Source: Neptuniibacter victor
GTDB taxonomy: Bacteria > Pseudomonadota > Gammaproteobacteria > Pseudomonadales > Balneatricaceae
DNA length: 64,000 nt
Assembly (NCBI GenBank): GCA_027943745.1
Contig: AP025763.1
Coordinates: forward strand, 3,286,001 to 3,350,000
Reading direction: 5' to 3'
Shown here: one piece after another, positions 51,011 through 61,414 of the stretch
Numbering within the stretch: position 1 is the stretch's first letter
Layout: every line of letters starts with the position of its first letter
Program-made: the position numbers and the translations under genes
Notes under the pieces: model-generated
What the model was told of the DNA's origin: nothing
The model's input: the letters and a program-made list of their open reading frames with translations, nothing else
Databases searched by the model: none

Positions 51011-51657
51011 TAAGTTCCTGCTAATTCATCAAGATTTAAGCGGCGAATATTTTCACCTATGGCAAGTTCATGATGCGTGGTAAAGATTACACATCCACCC
51101 CTATCGGCATGATCAAGCATGAGCTGTTCTTTTTCTGCTACACCTTTTTTGTCGATCGCAGTAAAAGGCTCATCTAAAATCCATAATTTAGCATGACTAA
51201 GGTATAAACGAGCCAAACTAACACGACGATTTTGACCCGCAGACAACGTGTGGCAAGGTGAATCCTCGTATCCACATAACCCAACCTTATCAAGGGCTCC
51301 ATTAATCAATCCGCCATCAACCCCTGGATGCATAGCGGCATACCACTGTAAATTTTCTTCTGGCGTCAACACTGCTTTTACACCCGGGTGGTGCCCAAAA
51401 TAGAGCAGCTCGCGAAAAAAGTCGTCTCTGACATCAGCAACAGGCTGACCTTTCCAGAAAATATCACCTTCAAAATTATTTGATAGGCCACTTAATATTC
51501 GTAACAGCGTTGTTTTACCGCTACCATTTTGCCCTTCTACCTGAATGACCTCACCTGCTGAAGCCGTAAAGCTTAGATCCTCAAAAAGGACACGCTCATC
51601 ACGCTCGCAAAACAGATTCTCTACTTGTACTAGCGAGGTACTCAAATTGGGCTCCAC
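51010..51657 (-). CDS. ccmA: Heme ABC exporter ATP-binding protein CcmA
   Basis: ATPase that drives release of holo-CcmE. 215 residues with Walker A GQNGSGKTTLL near 39-49, signature LSAGQNRRVSLARL near 137-150 and Walker B LWILDEPFTAID near 157-168. First gene of the ccmABCDEFGHI operon; divergent from the fliK-like gene with a 200-base gap that should hold its promoter. Confidence 0.96.
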   Translation of the reverse strand: MEPNLSTSLVQVENLFCERDERVLFEDLSFTASAGEVIQVEGQNGSGKTTLLRILSGLSNNFEGDIFWKGQPVADVRDDFFRELLYFGHHPGVKAVLTPEENLQWYAAMHPGVDGGLINGALDKVGLCGYEDSPCHTLSAGQNRRVSLARLYLSHAKLWILDEPFTAIDKKGVAEKEQLMLDHADRGGCVIFTTHHELAIGENIRRLNLDELAGT

Positions 51658-51702
51658 AACAGTTACAAAACAACGCTAAAAATAGATATTACCAGCTTAA
51701 AC

Positions 51703-51729
51703 TATACTTTTACTGATATCGGCCGATTA
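51703..51729 (+). promoter_or_regulatory. Sigma-28 (FliA)-like promoter upstream of the fliK-like gene
   Basis: TATACTTT, 11 bases, GCCGATTA matches the flagellar consensus TAAAGTTT-N11-GCCGATAA at 6/8 and 7/8. It points at the fliK-like gene 145 bases downstream. The -10 is part of a perfect palindrome ATCGGCCGAT (51719-51728), but the opposite strand lacks a -35. fliA itself is in this window. Confidence 0.6.
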
Positions 51730-51874
51730 ATAAGCGAGTGATTATATACGATTATAAGGTCGCTCTGCACTGTTGTATTGATTTCTAAAAGTTGGAATCA
51801 TGTCCTCATTTGGATCTACTTCAGGTCACAAACTGGTATAACGTAGCAACTAAATACTTTTGCGAGGTTTTAAC

Positions 51875-53770
51875 TTGCTCCCTCAACTCTCAGGCATCCC
51901 GCTACAATCAACCGAATCAAATACTGATGCGTCTAGAAACATAAGCCGTACGCTCCCGGTTGGGCAAAATGTAAGCGCCACCGTTGTCGCTGTAAGCAAG
52001 GACCAAGTTCAACCAGAAATTTTTCGCTTGAAGCTGGAAATCAATAATCGACTCATCCAACTTGGCGTATTCCAAGCACTCCCAGTGGGGCAGAAAATCA
52101 ATGTAAATCGCCAAAGTGATGGCCAGATTCAGATAACAATCCCCCAGCCGCCCGCTAACAAAACAGACAATGCCGCCAAAGCGATACAACCTCAAATATC
52201 GCCGCCACAGCAAGGTAAGGAACAGGCGCCCCTTAAACTAAGCATTCAAACGCCAGAGAATAGCGCTAAATTAGTGACTGGGGATAAAATTAGCGCGGCG
52301 GTTATTAGTAGCCGCCCTATTTACACCAATACTCCCCCTGCACCTTCACAACCCAGTGGGCCTCAGCGCCCTACTGGCCAAACGGCAACAGTAATAGCAA
52401 ACAATAGCTCAGCATCTGCAACAGCGATACCGACACAAGCACCTACGACAAAAGGTAGTCCATCCGCTCATAACAACGTGCAAACCACAAACAACCAGCT
52501 ATCCAATACAGCAACTACGCCATCTGCCCAACCAATAACTAACAGCACTTTCGCTCCCGCTACTCAGACTCAATCTCAGCCCCCTTTAAATCCACCTATA
52601 ATGACAGCCGGTAGCATAAACACGAACGCCGAAGCCAGCCAAAAAACGATTTCCTCTCAACAGAGCATGAATAATCAGGCACCCGTCGCAAGCACGGCAA
52701 ACACTACCTCGCCATCAGCTGGACAAGGTGCGCCACAGCATCAATCACCTATTGCGCAACCAGCGCCAACCGTGGCTCCACAAACAGGACCTCCAAGCCA
52801 TCACTTAATCAGCGTAGCGCTCCCTAATGGCTCAAAGATTGAGCTCACCTCCCCACAACCGCTACCGCAAGGCACACAGATTCAAATCGTGAAAACGTCA
52901 AGCCAGGACGTCCACGTCTTACAATTAAGAGAGCCCTCTTTACAACCAAGCTCAGCACTCGAACGACCGGCAGTACAAGAAACGCTTCGTAACGCACTCC
53001 CGAACCAGATACCTACAGCTGAAGCCTTTAATCAATTGTCGCAAATTACTGCGCAAACATCTGGCCCAGAAACCAGCCAGCTCAGTAGCGCTGTAAAAAC
53101 GCTACTACAGTTATTTGGCGTTCGACCGGGTAGCCAGGAAGCTCCTGCGCAGATCAAACAAAACATTGAACATGGGGGCTTATCAACTGAAAGCAATTTA
53201 AGTAAAGGTATCACGCCTCACCCACAAGAGATGAAAAACCAGCTTCAACAACTTCAAAAGCTAGCTGACAATTTGAACCTGCCTGCCGAGCAAAAAGAGC
53301 GGCTAGAACAGTTATTACAGAGCATTCAATCCCGTGTAACTAGTCAGCAACTCAATTCATTACAGCAATGGAGGGAATTGCCCGATGGCGGCTTTGAACG
53401 CGTCCTACAATTAGACCTCCCCATTAAACAAGGCGAGCAATGGGAGAACCTTGAATTAAGGCTCAGTAGAGAAGGTGGCACAAACGCAGCAGGCGAGATG
53501 ATTTCTGTCTGGCGGGTTAGGCTGCATTTTGATTTAGAAGAACATGGTGGTGTCGACGCTGAGATACGCTTGACCGATGGTCATGAAATCAGCACGCTTT
53601 TTTGGTGCGAAAATAAAGAAACCGCAGAACGTTTAAGGCAGCGTTCTGATGAGTTTTCTGAAAGGTTACGACAATGTGGTTTCGATAGCACCGATATTAA
53701 TTGGCACGAAGGCATCGCTCCGGAACAGAAGCAAACTATTCACAAGCAACTAGTTGATTTACACACATGA
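51875..53770 (+). CDS. Flagellar hook-length control protein FliK-like
   Basis: Controls hook length by acting as a molecular ruler on the export switch, if the family assignment holds. I start at TTG 51875, with GCGAGG seven bases upstream; an in-frame TTG 15 bases earlier lacks such a site. The middle (about 90-320) is low complexity, rich in Gln, Pro, Thr, Ala, Ser. The C-terminal 250 residues (QWRELPDGGFERVLQLDLPI, WENLELRLSREGG, VWRVRLHFDLEEHG) match the FliK/Flg_hook C-domain. 631 residues. Stop overlaps fhlB by four bases. Confidence 0.78.
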   Translation: MLPQLSGIPLQSTESNTDASRNISRTLPVGQNVSATVVAVSKDQVQPEIFRLKLEINNRLIQLGVFQALPVGQKINVNRQSDGQIQITIPQPPANKTDNAAKAIQPQISPPQQGKEQAPLKLSIQTPENSAKLVTGDKISAAVISSRPIYTNTPPAPSQPSGPQRPTGQTATVIANNSSASATAIPTQAPTTKGSPSAHNNVQTTNNQLSNTATTPSAQPITNSTFAPATQTQSQPPLNPPIMTAGSINTNAEASQKTISSQQSMNNQAPVASTANTTSPSAGQGAPQHQSPIAQPAPTVAPQTGPPSHHLISVALPNGSKIELTSPQPLPQGTQIQIVKTSSQDVHVLQLREPSLQPSSALERPAVQETLRNALPNQIPTAEAFNQLSQITAQTSGPETSQLSSAVKTLLQLFGVRPGSQEAPAQIKQNIEHGGLSTESNLSKGITPHPQEMKNQLQQLQKLADNLNLPAEQKERLEQLLQSIQSRVTSQQLNSLQQWRELPDGGFERVLQLDLPIKQGEQWENLELRLSREGGTNAAGEMISVWRVRLHFDLEEHGGVDAEIRLTDGHEISTLFWCENKETAERLRQRSDEFSERLRQCGFDSTDINWHEGIAPEQKQTIHKQLVDLHT

Positions 53771-54090
53771 AGTTTTCAAAAGCAGGCGCCCCTGATGACG
53801 CACGCCAAAAAGCTATCGCGCTAAAATATGATCGTGACGCAGGTAAAGCTCCGTTAATCGTTGCTAAAGGAATGGGAGAGATTGCCGAGCAAATTATCAA
53901 ATTAGCCGAAGAAAATGACATCCATATACATGAAAGCCCAGAACTTGTGGAAGTTCTAATCCGCCTAGAACTCGGAGATGAAATACCTGAATCACTCTAT
54001 AGAGCTATAGCGGAGGTTATTGCTTTTGCATACAGCCTAAAACACGATAGCAACAACTTGATTAATCAAGCCCTTAAAAGCAACGATTAA
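53767..54090 (+). CDS. FlhB C-terminal-domain homologue (FhlB type)
   Basis: 107 residues resembling only the cytoplasmic domain of FlhB/YscU: AIALKYDRDAGKAPLIVAKG near 18-37, LAEENDIHIHESPELVEVLI near 47-66, LGDEIPESLYRAIAEVIAFAY near 70-90. The autocleavage motif NPTH is absent and there are no membrane helices. Such standalone domains replace or assist the FlhB substrate-switch domain in some bacteria. Overlap with the FliK-like gene fits a shared role. Confidence 0.85.
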   Translation: MKFSKAGAPDDARQKAIALKYDRDAGKAPLIVAKGMGEIAEQIIKLAEENDIHIHESPELVEVLIRLELGDEIPESLYRAIAEVIAFAYSLKHDSNNLINQALKSND

Positions 54091-54092
54091 TT

Positions 54093-54503
54093 TTAACCAT
54101 CACGCCCTATAGACTGATGAGGCGTATGCAACTCTTTATGCAACAACGCCATCAATTCGGCCTCTGGCCTTCCGATACCGCAATTTTGCACTAAATCATC
54201 CACATCAGCCCCCATCTCCATCAAGCGTGTCGCCTGATTATAGGCCAAGGCATTAGGATCACGATTTTCCAGTTCAAGCTGCTTATCCGCGGTTAAGTTC
54301 AGCTTCTGTTCAATACCAATTAAACGCCGACCCATCCCAATTGAGCTATTGGTCATCGCTTGAATCTCATTCCTCAACACATTAATCAGCGCTTGATGTC
54401 TTCTCTCATGCTGCTGTAATCGACGAAATAGAAGATAACACCCCAGGCTTGCACCCAGAGCAACAATAAGAGAGACCAAACCTAACCAAGACACAGTCAT
54501 CAC
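54093..54503 (-). CDS. DUF2802 protein of the flagellar/chemotaxis operon
   Basis: 136 residues: one N-terminal membrane helix (WLGLVSLIVALGASLGCYLLF near 6-26), a coiled-coil stretch, and the DUF2802 motif ATRLMEMGADVDDLVQNCGIGRPEAEL near 91-117. In Pseudomonas it ends the cheA-cheB-motCD-parA-parP-cheW operon. Two bases from the convergent fhlB. Function not established. Confidence 0.87.
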   Translation of the reverse strand: MMTVSWLGLVSLIVALGASLGCYLLFRRLQQHERRHQALINVLRNEIQAMTNSSIGMGRRLIGIEQKLNLTADKQLELENRDPNALAYNQATRLMEMGADVDDLVQNCGIGRPEAELMALLHKELHTPHQSIGRDG

Positions 54504-54523
54504 TTCCCTACGTTATTATTCAA

Positions 54524-55604
<1,081 letters not shown>

Positions 55605-55608
<4 letters not shown>

Positions 55609-56390
55609 AGAACCTCCTGCTTTTGACGCTCTAATAACGATCGAAGTAAACGAGCATAAGAGTGAACACCACGACTACTAGAATCCATAACTGAAGGTAC
55701 CATTCCCCTAATACTCGCATTCCTAAATTTAGTATCTACCGGAATGACAGCATTCGATATTTCATTTGGATACTTATGATGCAATTCACGAAGACTACTC
55801 ACCGAAGCTTGTGTCCGTCTATCATAAAAAGTTGGGATAATAGTAAATGACAGTTTCTTGCTTCGAGCTCGATTAATCATATTGATCGTACGAACCATTC
55901 GTTCCAAACCTTTCAGCGCTAAAAATTCTGTTTGAACAGGTACCAATAAATGCTGGCAAGCGGCTAATGCATTGACCATCAGAACGCCTAACACAGGCGG
56001 ACTGTCTATCAATACATAATCGTAACGGTCTTTAACTTGGGCAAGGGCTTTAGCTACCTGCAAGCCCATGCCTTGATCACCAATCGCCTTTCGCTCTAGA
56101 GTAGCCATCGCAGTTGACGCTGGGATCAATTCGATTCGTTCATGACTACTTTTAAGCAATAAACGAGTTACATCATCACGCTTGATTTTGCTATCGCCAG
56201 TAAACAGATCGTATACACTATCTTCGAGTTCATCAGGATCATAGCCAAAATAACTGGTCAATGAGCCATGAGGGTCAAGATCTATTAATAAAACTCGATA
56301 GCCGACCTCTGCTAACAACCCAGCAACAGTAACTACCGTTGTTGTTTTACCAACACCACCTTTTTGATTGGCTACGGACCATACATGCAT
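55605..56390 (-). CDS. ParA-family ATPase of the chemotaxis operon (ParC-like)
   Basis: 261 residues. Deviant Walker [11 protein letters not shown] at 8-17 (Lys10 signature), switch [13 protein letters not shown] near 35-47 and [12 protein letters not shown] near 116-127. Gene order next to the ParP-like gene and motCD points to the polar chemoreceptor-array positioning ATPase, not chromosome ParA. It overlaps the ParP-like start by four bases. Confidence 0.9.
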
Positions 56391-57326
56391 TTATTTATCT
56401 TCCTGCTGTAGAGGTTCAGGTTCAGCTTGTCTGAACAGAATACCTCCATCACCGGTTTCCACCTGTTCAATAACAGGTATTACTTCTTTATCTGGATTTG
56501 ACAGTACCGTTGAAACCGCATCAGCGCTTACTTGCTGACTACCGAACGAGGATACTGTTCTTCGAACTTTCTCATCCCGTGACACTACAATCAACACACG
56601 ACGATTTAATCTCTGCCCTTCTGGCGTTCTATTACTGTAGGCCGGTTGAAACTCGCCGTAGCCGACTGCTGCCATTCTTTCTGGCTCAACACCAAAATAA
56701 GCCAGCAGCCTAACCACCGCTGCTGCTCTAGCCGATGAAAGTTCCCAGTTAGAAGGAAAAGCATCAGTAGATATTTTCTGATTATCAGTAAACCCCTCAA
56801 CGTGTATAGGGTTCTCTCTACCACTTAACATGGCGGCAACTTTCTGTAAAAGCTGATCCGCTAAAACATTTGGTAACGCGCCACCTGAAGGAAACAGATA
56901 GTTTGATCTTAATTCGATAGACAGCCACAAATCATTGCCCGTGACTTTAATCTGCCCTTCACTAATTAGTTTAGCAAAACTTACTTCCATCTCTTGCTGC
57001 AGTTCACGCAACGCATCAGTTTCTTCCTGATCAGGTGGCGAAATTGTCACCTCAGGCACATCAACATCGGTTTTTCCGCCAATAAAGAGCCCAAAACCAC
57101 TATTGCTATTCCCTTCGCCCTGCACTTGATCGACCTCGACAGTCTGATCGAGACCCACAAACACACCAGACAGCGCTTCGCTCAAATGCTTATATTTTTC
57201 CTCATTCACTGAAGAGATGGCATACATGACAACAAAAAAAGCAAACAGGAGCGTTATAAAGTCGGCATAAGAGATGACCCAGCGGTCATTTCTTGGCCCC
57301 TCATCTACATGCTGACGGCGAGGCAT
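56391..57326 (-). CDS. motD: Flagellar stator protein MotD (MotB family)
   Basis: 311 residues: one N-terminal helix with the proton-pathway Asp (WVISYADFITLLFAFFVVMYA near 16-36), a periplasmic plug/linker, and a C-terminal OmpA-like peptidoglycan-binding domain (HVEGFTDNQKIS near 175-186, WELSSARAAAVVRLL near 194-208, NRRVLIVV). Paired with motC in the cheA-B operon as in Pseudomonas, where MotCD is the second stator set. Confidence 0.93.
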   Translation of the reverse strand: MPRRQHVDEGPRNDRWVISYADFITLLFAFFVVMYAISSVNEEKYKHLSEALSGVFVGLDQTVEVDQVQGEGNSNSGFGLFIGGKTDVDVPEVTISPPDQEETDALRELQQEMEVSFAKLISEGQIKVTGNDLWLSIELRSNYLFPSGGALPNVLADQLLQKVAAMLSGRENPIHVEGFTDNQKISTDAFPSNWELSSARAAAVVRLLAYFGVEPERMAAVGYGEFQPAYSNRTPEGQRLNRRVLIVVSRDEKVRRTVSSFGSQQVSADAVSTVLSNPDKEVIPVIEQVETGDGGILFRQAEPEPLQQEDK

Positions 57327-57329
57327 ATA

Positions 57330-58070
57330 TTACCTCAAATACCCTTGTAGGCGCTGCTGAATTGCCTTCGGATTTTGCCCTTCAGCAATAAACATCAGCC
57401 CATCCAATACCATCTCCTGATATTGATAACGCATTAGTATTAAACTCTTTATCTTATTGGCAACCGGTATCAAAAATAAGTTCGCTATACCTATACCATA
57501 GATGGTCGCAACAAACGCGGTAGCAATACCAGCACCAAGACTATCCGGATCAGAAAGATTACTCATTACGTGAATCAAACCCAAAACAGCACCTATAATG
57601 CCCAAGGTTGGCGCATAGCCACCCATACTTTCAATAACTTTAGCGCCCTGCAGATCTCGCTGTTCCGTAGTAATCAGTTCAACTTCTAACGTACTGCGAA
57701 TAACATCAGCCCCTTTCCCATCTGCAAGAAGCAACAAACCTGACTTAACAAATGGGTCAGTTTCTTTTTCAGCTTCAGCTTCAAGCGCCAACAATCCTTT
57801 CCTACGAGCAATAACGCACCACTGAACTATTTTTTCAATACTCTTTCCAAGATCTTGCTTGTTATCACCAAACGCCCATCCCAATAAACGGAAGGCCCTC
57901 GATACATCCGAACTAGGAGATTGGATAATAGCAGCGGCCAAAGTACCACAGATAACAATTGCCGCGGCTGGAAGATTAAGCAGCTCCTGTAACTGTCCCC
58001 CTTCGAGGTAATTCCCACCAACAACAGCAGCCAAAGCTAACAACACACCAAGAATAGCGGTTAAATCCAT
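57330..58070 (-). CDS. motC: Flagellar stator protein MotC (MotA family)
   Basis: 246 residues with four membrane helices: two N-terminal (LTAILGVLLALAAVVGGNYLEGG; AAIVICGTLAAAII) and two near 145-200 (GGYAPTLGIIGAVLGLIHVM, IATAFVATIYGIGIANLFLIPVA), which is the MotA/TolQ layout. The cytoplasmic loop between them carries the charged torque-generating region. Four bases from motD. Confidence 0.94.
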   Translation of the reverse strand: MDLTAILGVLLALAAVVGGNYLEGGQLQELLNLPAAAIVICGTLAAAIIQSPSSDVSRAFRLLGWAFGDNKQDLGKSIEKIVQWCVIARRKGLLALEAEAEKETDPFVKSGLLLLADGKGADVIRSTLEVELITTEQRDLQGAKVIESMGGYAPTLGIIGAVLGLIHVMSNLSDPDSLGAGIATAFVATIYGIGIANLFLIPVANKIKSLILMRYQYQEMVLDGLMFIAEGQNPKAIQQRLQGYLR

Positions 58071-58072
58071 AT

Positions 58073-59308
58073 TTAAGACCTTTTATTGCTCAAAATTGGA
58101 CCAAACTCATTCAAATCAAGAATTTCATCAGCTAATCCAGCATTGACCACAGCTTGAGGCATGCCATAAATCGTACAACTTTCCTTATTTTGCGCCCAGA
58201 TAGTAGCGCCTTGTTGGCGGAGCAGCTTTGCTCCATCACAACCATCGGCCCCCATGCCTGTCAAAATAATAGCGAGCACTTTTTTGCCAAAACTTTTTGC
58301 AACGGATGCATAAGTGACATCAACGCTTGGCTTATACGTCAAACGCTCATCGCCGGGCATAATTCTAACTTTATCGCCGCTCCGAGGATCTACAATCATT
58401 TGATGCCCACCAGGTGCTAATAACGCACGTCCTGGTAAAAGCCGGTCTCCATCTTCGGCCTCTTTTACAGAAATGTTGCACTGCTGATCCAAACGCGCCG
58501 CAAACACCGAAGTAAACGTTTTCGGCATATGCTGAATCAATAATATGGGATATGGAAAGTTTGCTGGAAGCTGAGTCAATATATGCTGCAGAGCAGCAGG
58601 CCCACCAGTGGAAGAACCAATAGCTACAATTTTACAATCTGGTACTGATTTTTTACTAAAACTCCGCGCTGGAACGGGTGTTGCTGCCTTTACACTTGAA
58701 CGCAAAGTATTTGTAGTAGAAGAGGCATTCCCACTAGATGCCGCTGGACGTTTATCTGCTTGAGCTGTTCTAGCAGCATGTGTCGCACGCAAATCAGAAG
58801 TAGAAGGTCGAGAAGACCTTGCAGCTTTACTCTCCGGCCTAAATACCATCGATTTACTCGATGCATCAGACCTAGGTGTCGGAGCAAAAGTACTACGTAA
58901 ACGCGCATGGGTTGAGCGACCTAGCTCTACTACCTTATCACGTAGCTGTTTTTCTAATGAAGTCGAATGCTCCATCCATGCTCGCATATCTTTTGATAGA
59001 TAATCCAACGCACCCGCTTCGAGGGCTTGCAGCGTAACCTGAGCCCCTTCATGGGTTAATGATGAAAGCATCAGTATATTGGTGGGCGACTCGCGCATAA
59101 TAACGCGCACAGCCTCAATACCATTCATCTGAGGCATCTCAACATCCATGGTAATGAGATTAGGACGAAGCTTCTTTGCTTGCTCTACTGCCTCACGACC
59201 GTTTTGGGCAGTACCTACCACCTCAATACGGCTATCTCCAGAAAGAAGATCGCTGATACGGTGCCGAAAAAAACCTGAATCATCAACGATCAACACTTTA
59301 ACTGGCAT
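58073..59308 (-). CDS. cheB: Chemoreceptor glutamate methylesterase CheB
   Basis: Demethylates chemoreceptors. 411 residues: receiver domain with VLIVDDSGFFR near 4-14 and phospho-Asp in ITMDVEMPQMNG near 53-64; a long basic/Ser-Thr-rich linker (about 135-225, longer than in E. coli); methylesterase with the Ser in AIGSSTGGPAA near 229-239, His in IQHMPK near 261 and Asp in GMGADGCDG near 355. No cheR is in the window. Confidence 0.95.
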   Translation of the reverse strand: MPVKVLIVDDSGFFRHRISDLLSGDSRIEVVGTAQNGREAVEQAKKLRPNLITMDVEMPQMNGIEAVRVIMRESPTNILMLSSLTHEGAQVTLQALEAGALDYLSKDMRAWMEHSTSLEKQLRDKVVELGRSTHARLRSTFAPTPRSDASSKSMVFRPESKAARSSRPSTSDLRATHAARTAQADKRPAASSGNASSTTNTLRSSVKAATPVPARSFSKKSVPDCKIVAIGSSTGGPAALQHILTQLPANFPYPILLIQHMPKTFTSVFAARLDQQCNISVKEAEDGDRLLPGRALLAPGGHQMIVDPRSGDKVRIMPGDERLTYKPSVDVTYASVAKSFGKKVLAIILTGMGADGCDGAKLLRQQGATIWAQNKESCTIYGMPQAVVNAGLADEILDLNEFGPILSNKRS

Positions 59309-59332
59309 AAAACACGCTCCTGTCTAATACCA

Positions 59333-61402
59333 TTAAGAAGCGTAGTATTTCAGCAGATTCGGTATATCAATAATCAATGCGATACGGCCATCGCCTGTAA
59401 TCGTAGCTCCAGAAAGCCCTGGAGTACCATGCAAGATAGTACCAAGCGGTTTGATTACCACCTCTTCCTGACCTACAAGCTGATCAACTACGAAGCCAAC
59501 ACGCTGGGTACCAACAGTCACAATAACTACATGGCCCTGCTCAGGCAGATCGGCACCTTGCTGTCCTTCAATCAACCAACGTTTCAAGTGGAATAACGGT
59601 AACGCCTGATCACGGACGATAATAACTTGCTGGCCATCGACAACGTTAGTTTTCGTTAAATCGAGATTAAAGATTTCATTAACGTTAACCAAAGGAAGCG
59701 CAAAAGCTTGATCTTCAAGTATTACCATCAACGTTGGCATAATGGCCAAAGTAAGCGGCACCTGAATAGCAATTCTTGAGCCTTGACCAATAACAGAGTC
59801 AATGCTCAATGTACCATTAAGCTGTGTTATCTTCGTTTTAACTACATCCATACCGACGCCACGGCCGGATACATCAGAAATTTCTTTCTTAGTAGAGAAA
59901 CCTGCAGCAAAGATCAGATTGAAGCATTCCTGCTCGGTCAAACGACGGGCGGCTTCGGCATCCATCATCCCACGCTCAATCGCTAAGCTACGCAGTTTTT
60001 CGGCATCCATACCCGCGCCATCATCTTGGATGATTAACAATATATGGTCGCCTTCCTGCTCGGCGGAAAGCAATACATGCCCTTCACGCGGCTTACCTGC
60101 TGCATCACGAACATCAGGAGCCTCAATACCATGATCCACTGCATTTCGAACCAAGTGAATCAAAGGATCAGCAAGTGCTTCAACTAAGTTTTTGTCTAAA
60201 TCGGTTTCTTCACCACGAAGCTCTAAACGAATCTCTTTCTTTAAATTCCTCGATAGATCGCGAATCAAACGCGGGAAACGACCAAAGACCTTCTTCACTG
60301 GTTGCATTCGCGTTTTCATAACTGACATTTGTAAGTCAGCCGTAACCATATCGAGTGTACCTAGAGCTTTGGCCATCTCCTCGTCTTCACGAGTCACGCC
60401 CAAACGGACAAGGCGATTTCTCACTAGTACTAACTCACCCACCATGTTCATGATTTTATCGAGTAAGCGAGTATCTACACGAACATTACTTTCAGGCTGA
60501 GGTTTAGCTTGCTGATGTGCAGCCTTCACTGCAGCAGCAGCAGCACTTTCTTTCTTCTCTGCAGGGGCCGGCGCAGCTGGTGCAGGCTCCGGAGCCTTAG
60601 CAACAGGGGTAACTACTGGTTCAGGAGCTGGTGCAGGCTCTGCTGCGGCAGTTTCTGCAAAAGCACCTTTTCCTTGGGACTGAAGTTCATCCAGCAGCGC
60701 TTCAAATTCATCTTCGGTGATCAAATCAGGTTCAGCACTTTCTTCCTCTGCCGCTGGCTGTTTAGTATCAGCAGCAGGACCTTTGCCTGGACCATGCAGC
60801 TCATCGAGCAGTGCATCAAATTCGTCTTCGGTAATCAAACCATCATCTGCCGAAGCGGCTTCTTCCGCTGGCGCGCCTATATCTCCGAGCAGCATATCAA
60901 ATTCATCGGAAGTTTGATCACTGTTTGTCGATGCTGCCGGAACAGGAGCTGGGGCGGATTTAACTTCAACGACAGGTTCAGGGGCAGCTACGGGCGCGGG
61001 AGCGGCCGGCGCAGAGCCTTTTGAACAAGCGATTAGGGCTTGAATCAATTGAGGGTCAGCGTTCTCTAACTCTTCGCCATTACGCACTGCTTCAAACATA
61101 ACATTGACAGTATCTAACGCCTGAAGCACTACATCCATCAACTCAGGAGTCACTTTGATATCACCGTTACGCAGCATATCAAAGAGATTTTCCGCATTGT
61201 GACAGCAATCAACCATCGGTTCTAATTGCAAGAAACCGGCGCCACCTTTAACTGTATGGAAGCCACGGAAAATTGCATTGAGCAGATCACTATCGTCGGG
61301 GCGTTGCTCCAGATCGACTAACTGTTCGGATAATTGCTCAAGGATCTCTCCTGCCTCTACAAGAAAGTCTTCAAGAATTTCCTGATCCACTTCCAAACTC
61401 AT
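59333..61402 (-). CDS. cheA: Chemotaxis histidine kinase CheA with three EFDALL-type linker motifs
   Basis: 689 residues. Hpt/P1: phospho-His49 in AIFRGFHTVKGG. A long Ala/Pro/Glu-rich linker (about 130-310) replaces a folded P2; within it, three similar acidic-hydrophobic motifs appear at about 166-172 (DEFDMLL), 193-199 (DEFDALL) and 231-237 (DEFEALL). P3 dimerisation begins at VRVDTRLLDKIMNMVGELV near 312-330. P4 ATPase shows HLVRNAVDHGIE (N box) and DDGAGMD (G1), and a C-terminal CheW-like P5 ends the protein. Between cheZ and cheB. Confidence 0.95.
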   Translation of the reverse strand: MSLEVDQEILEDFLVEAGEILEQLSEQLVDLEQRPDDSDLLNAIFRGFHTVKGGAGFLQLEPMVDCCHNAENLFDMLRNGDIKVTPELMDVVLQALDTVNVMFEAVRNGEELENADPQLIQALIACSKGSAPAAPAPVAAPEPVVEVKSAPAPVPAASTNSDQTSDEFDMLLGDIGAPAEEAASADDGLITEDEFDALLDELHGPGKGPAADTKQPAAEEESAEPDLITEDEFEALLDELQSQGKGAFAETAAAEPAPAPEPVVTPVAKAPEPAPAAPAPAEKKESAAAAAVKAAHQQAKPQPESNVRVDTRLLDKIMNMVGELVLVRNRLVRLGVTREDEEMAKALGTLDMVTADLQMSVMKTRMQPVKKVFGRFPRLIRDLSRNLKKEIRLELRGEETDLDKNLVEALADPLIHLVRNAVDHGIEAPDVRDAAGKPREGHVLLSAEQEGDHILLIIQDDGAGMDAEKLRSLAIERGMMDAEAARRLTEQECFNLIFAAGFSTKKEISDVSGRGVGMDVVKTKITQLNGTLSIDSVIGQGSRIAIQVPLTLAIMPTLMVILEDQAFALPLVNVNEIFNLDLTKTNVVDGQQVIIVRDQALPLFHLKRWLIEGQQGADLPEQGHVVIVTVGTQRVGFVVDQLVGQEEVVIKPLGTILHGTPGLSGATITGDGRIALIIDIPNLLKYYAS

Positions 61403-61414
61403 ATGGCGCTCCTC

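Noticed and set aside
53032-53214. Small ORF antisense to the fliK-like gene
   Set aside because: No ribosome-binding site or family resemblance; shadow of the coding strand.
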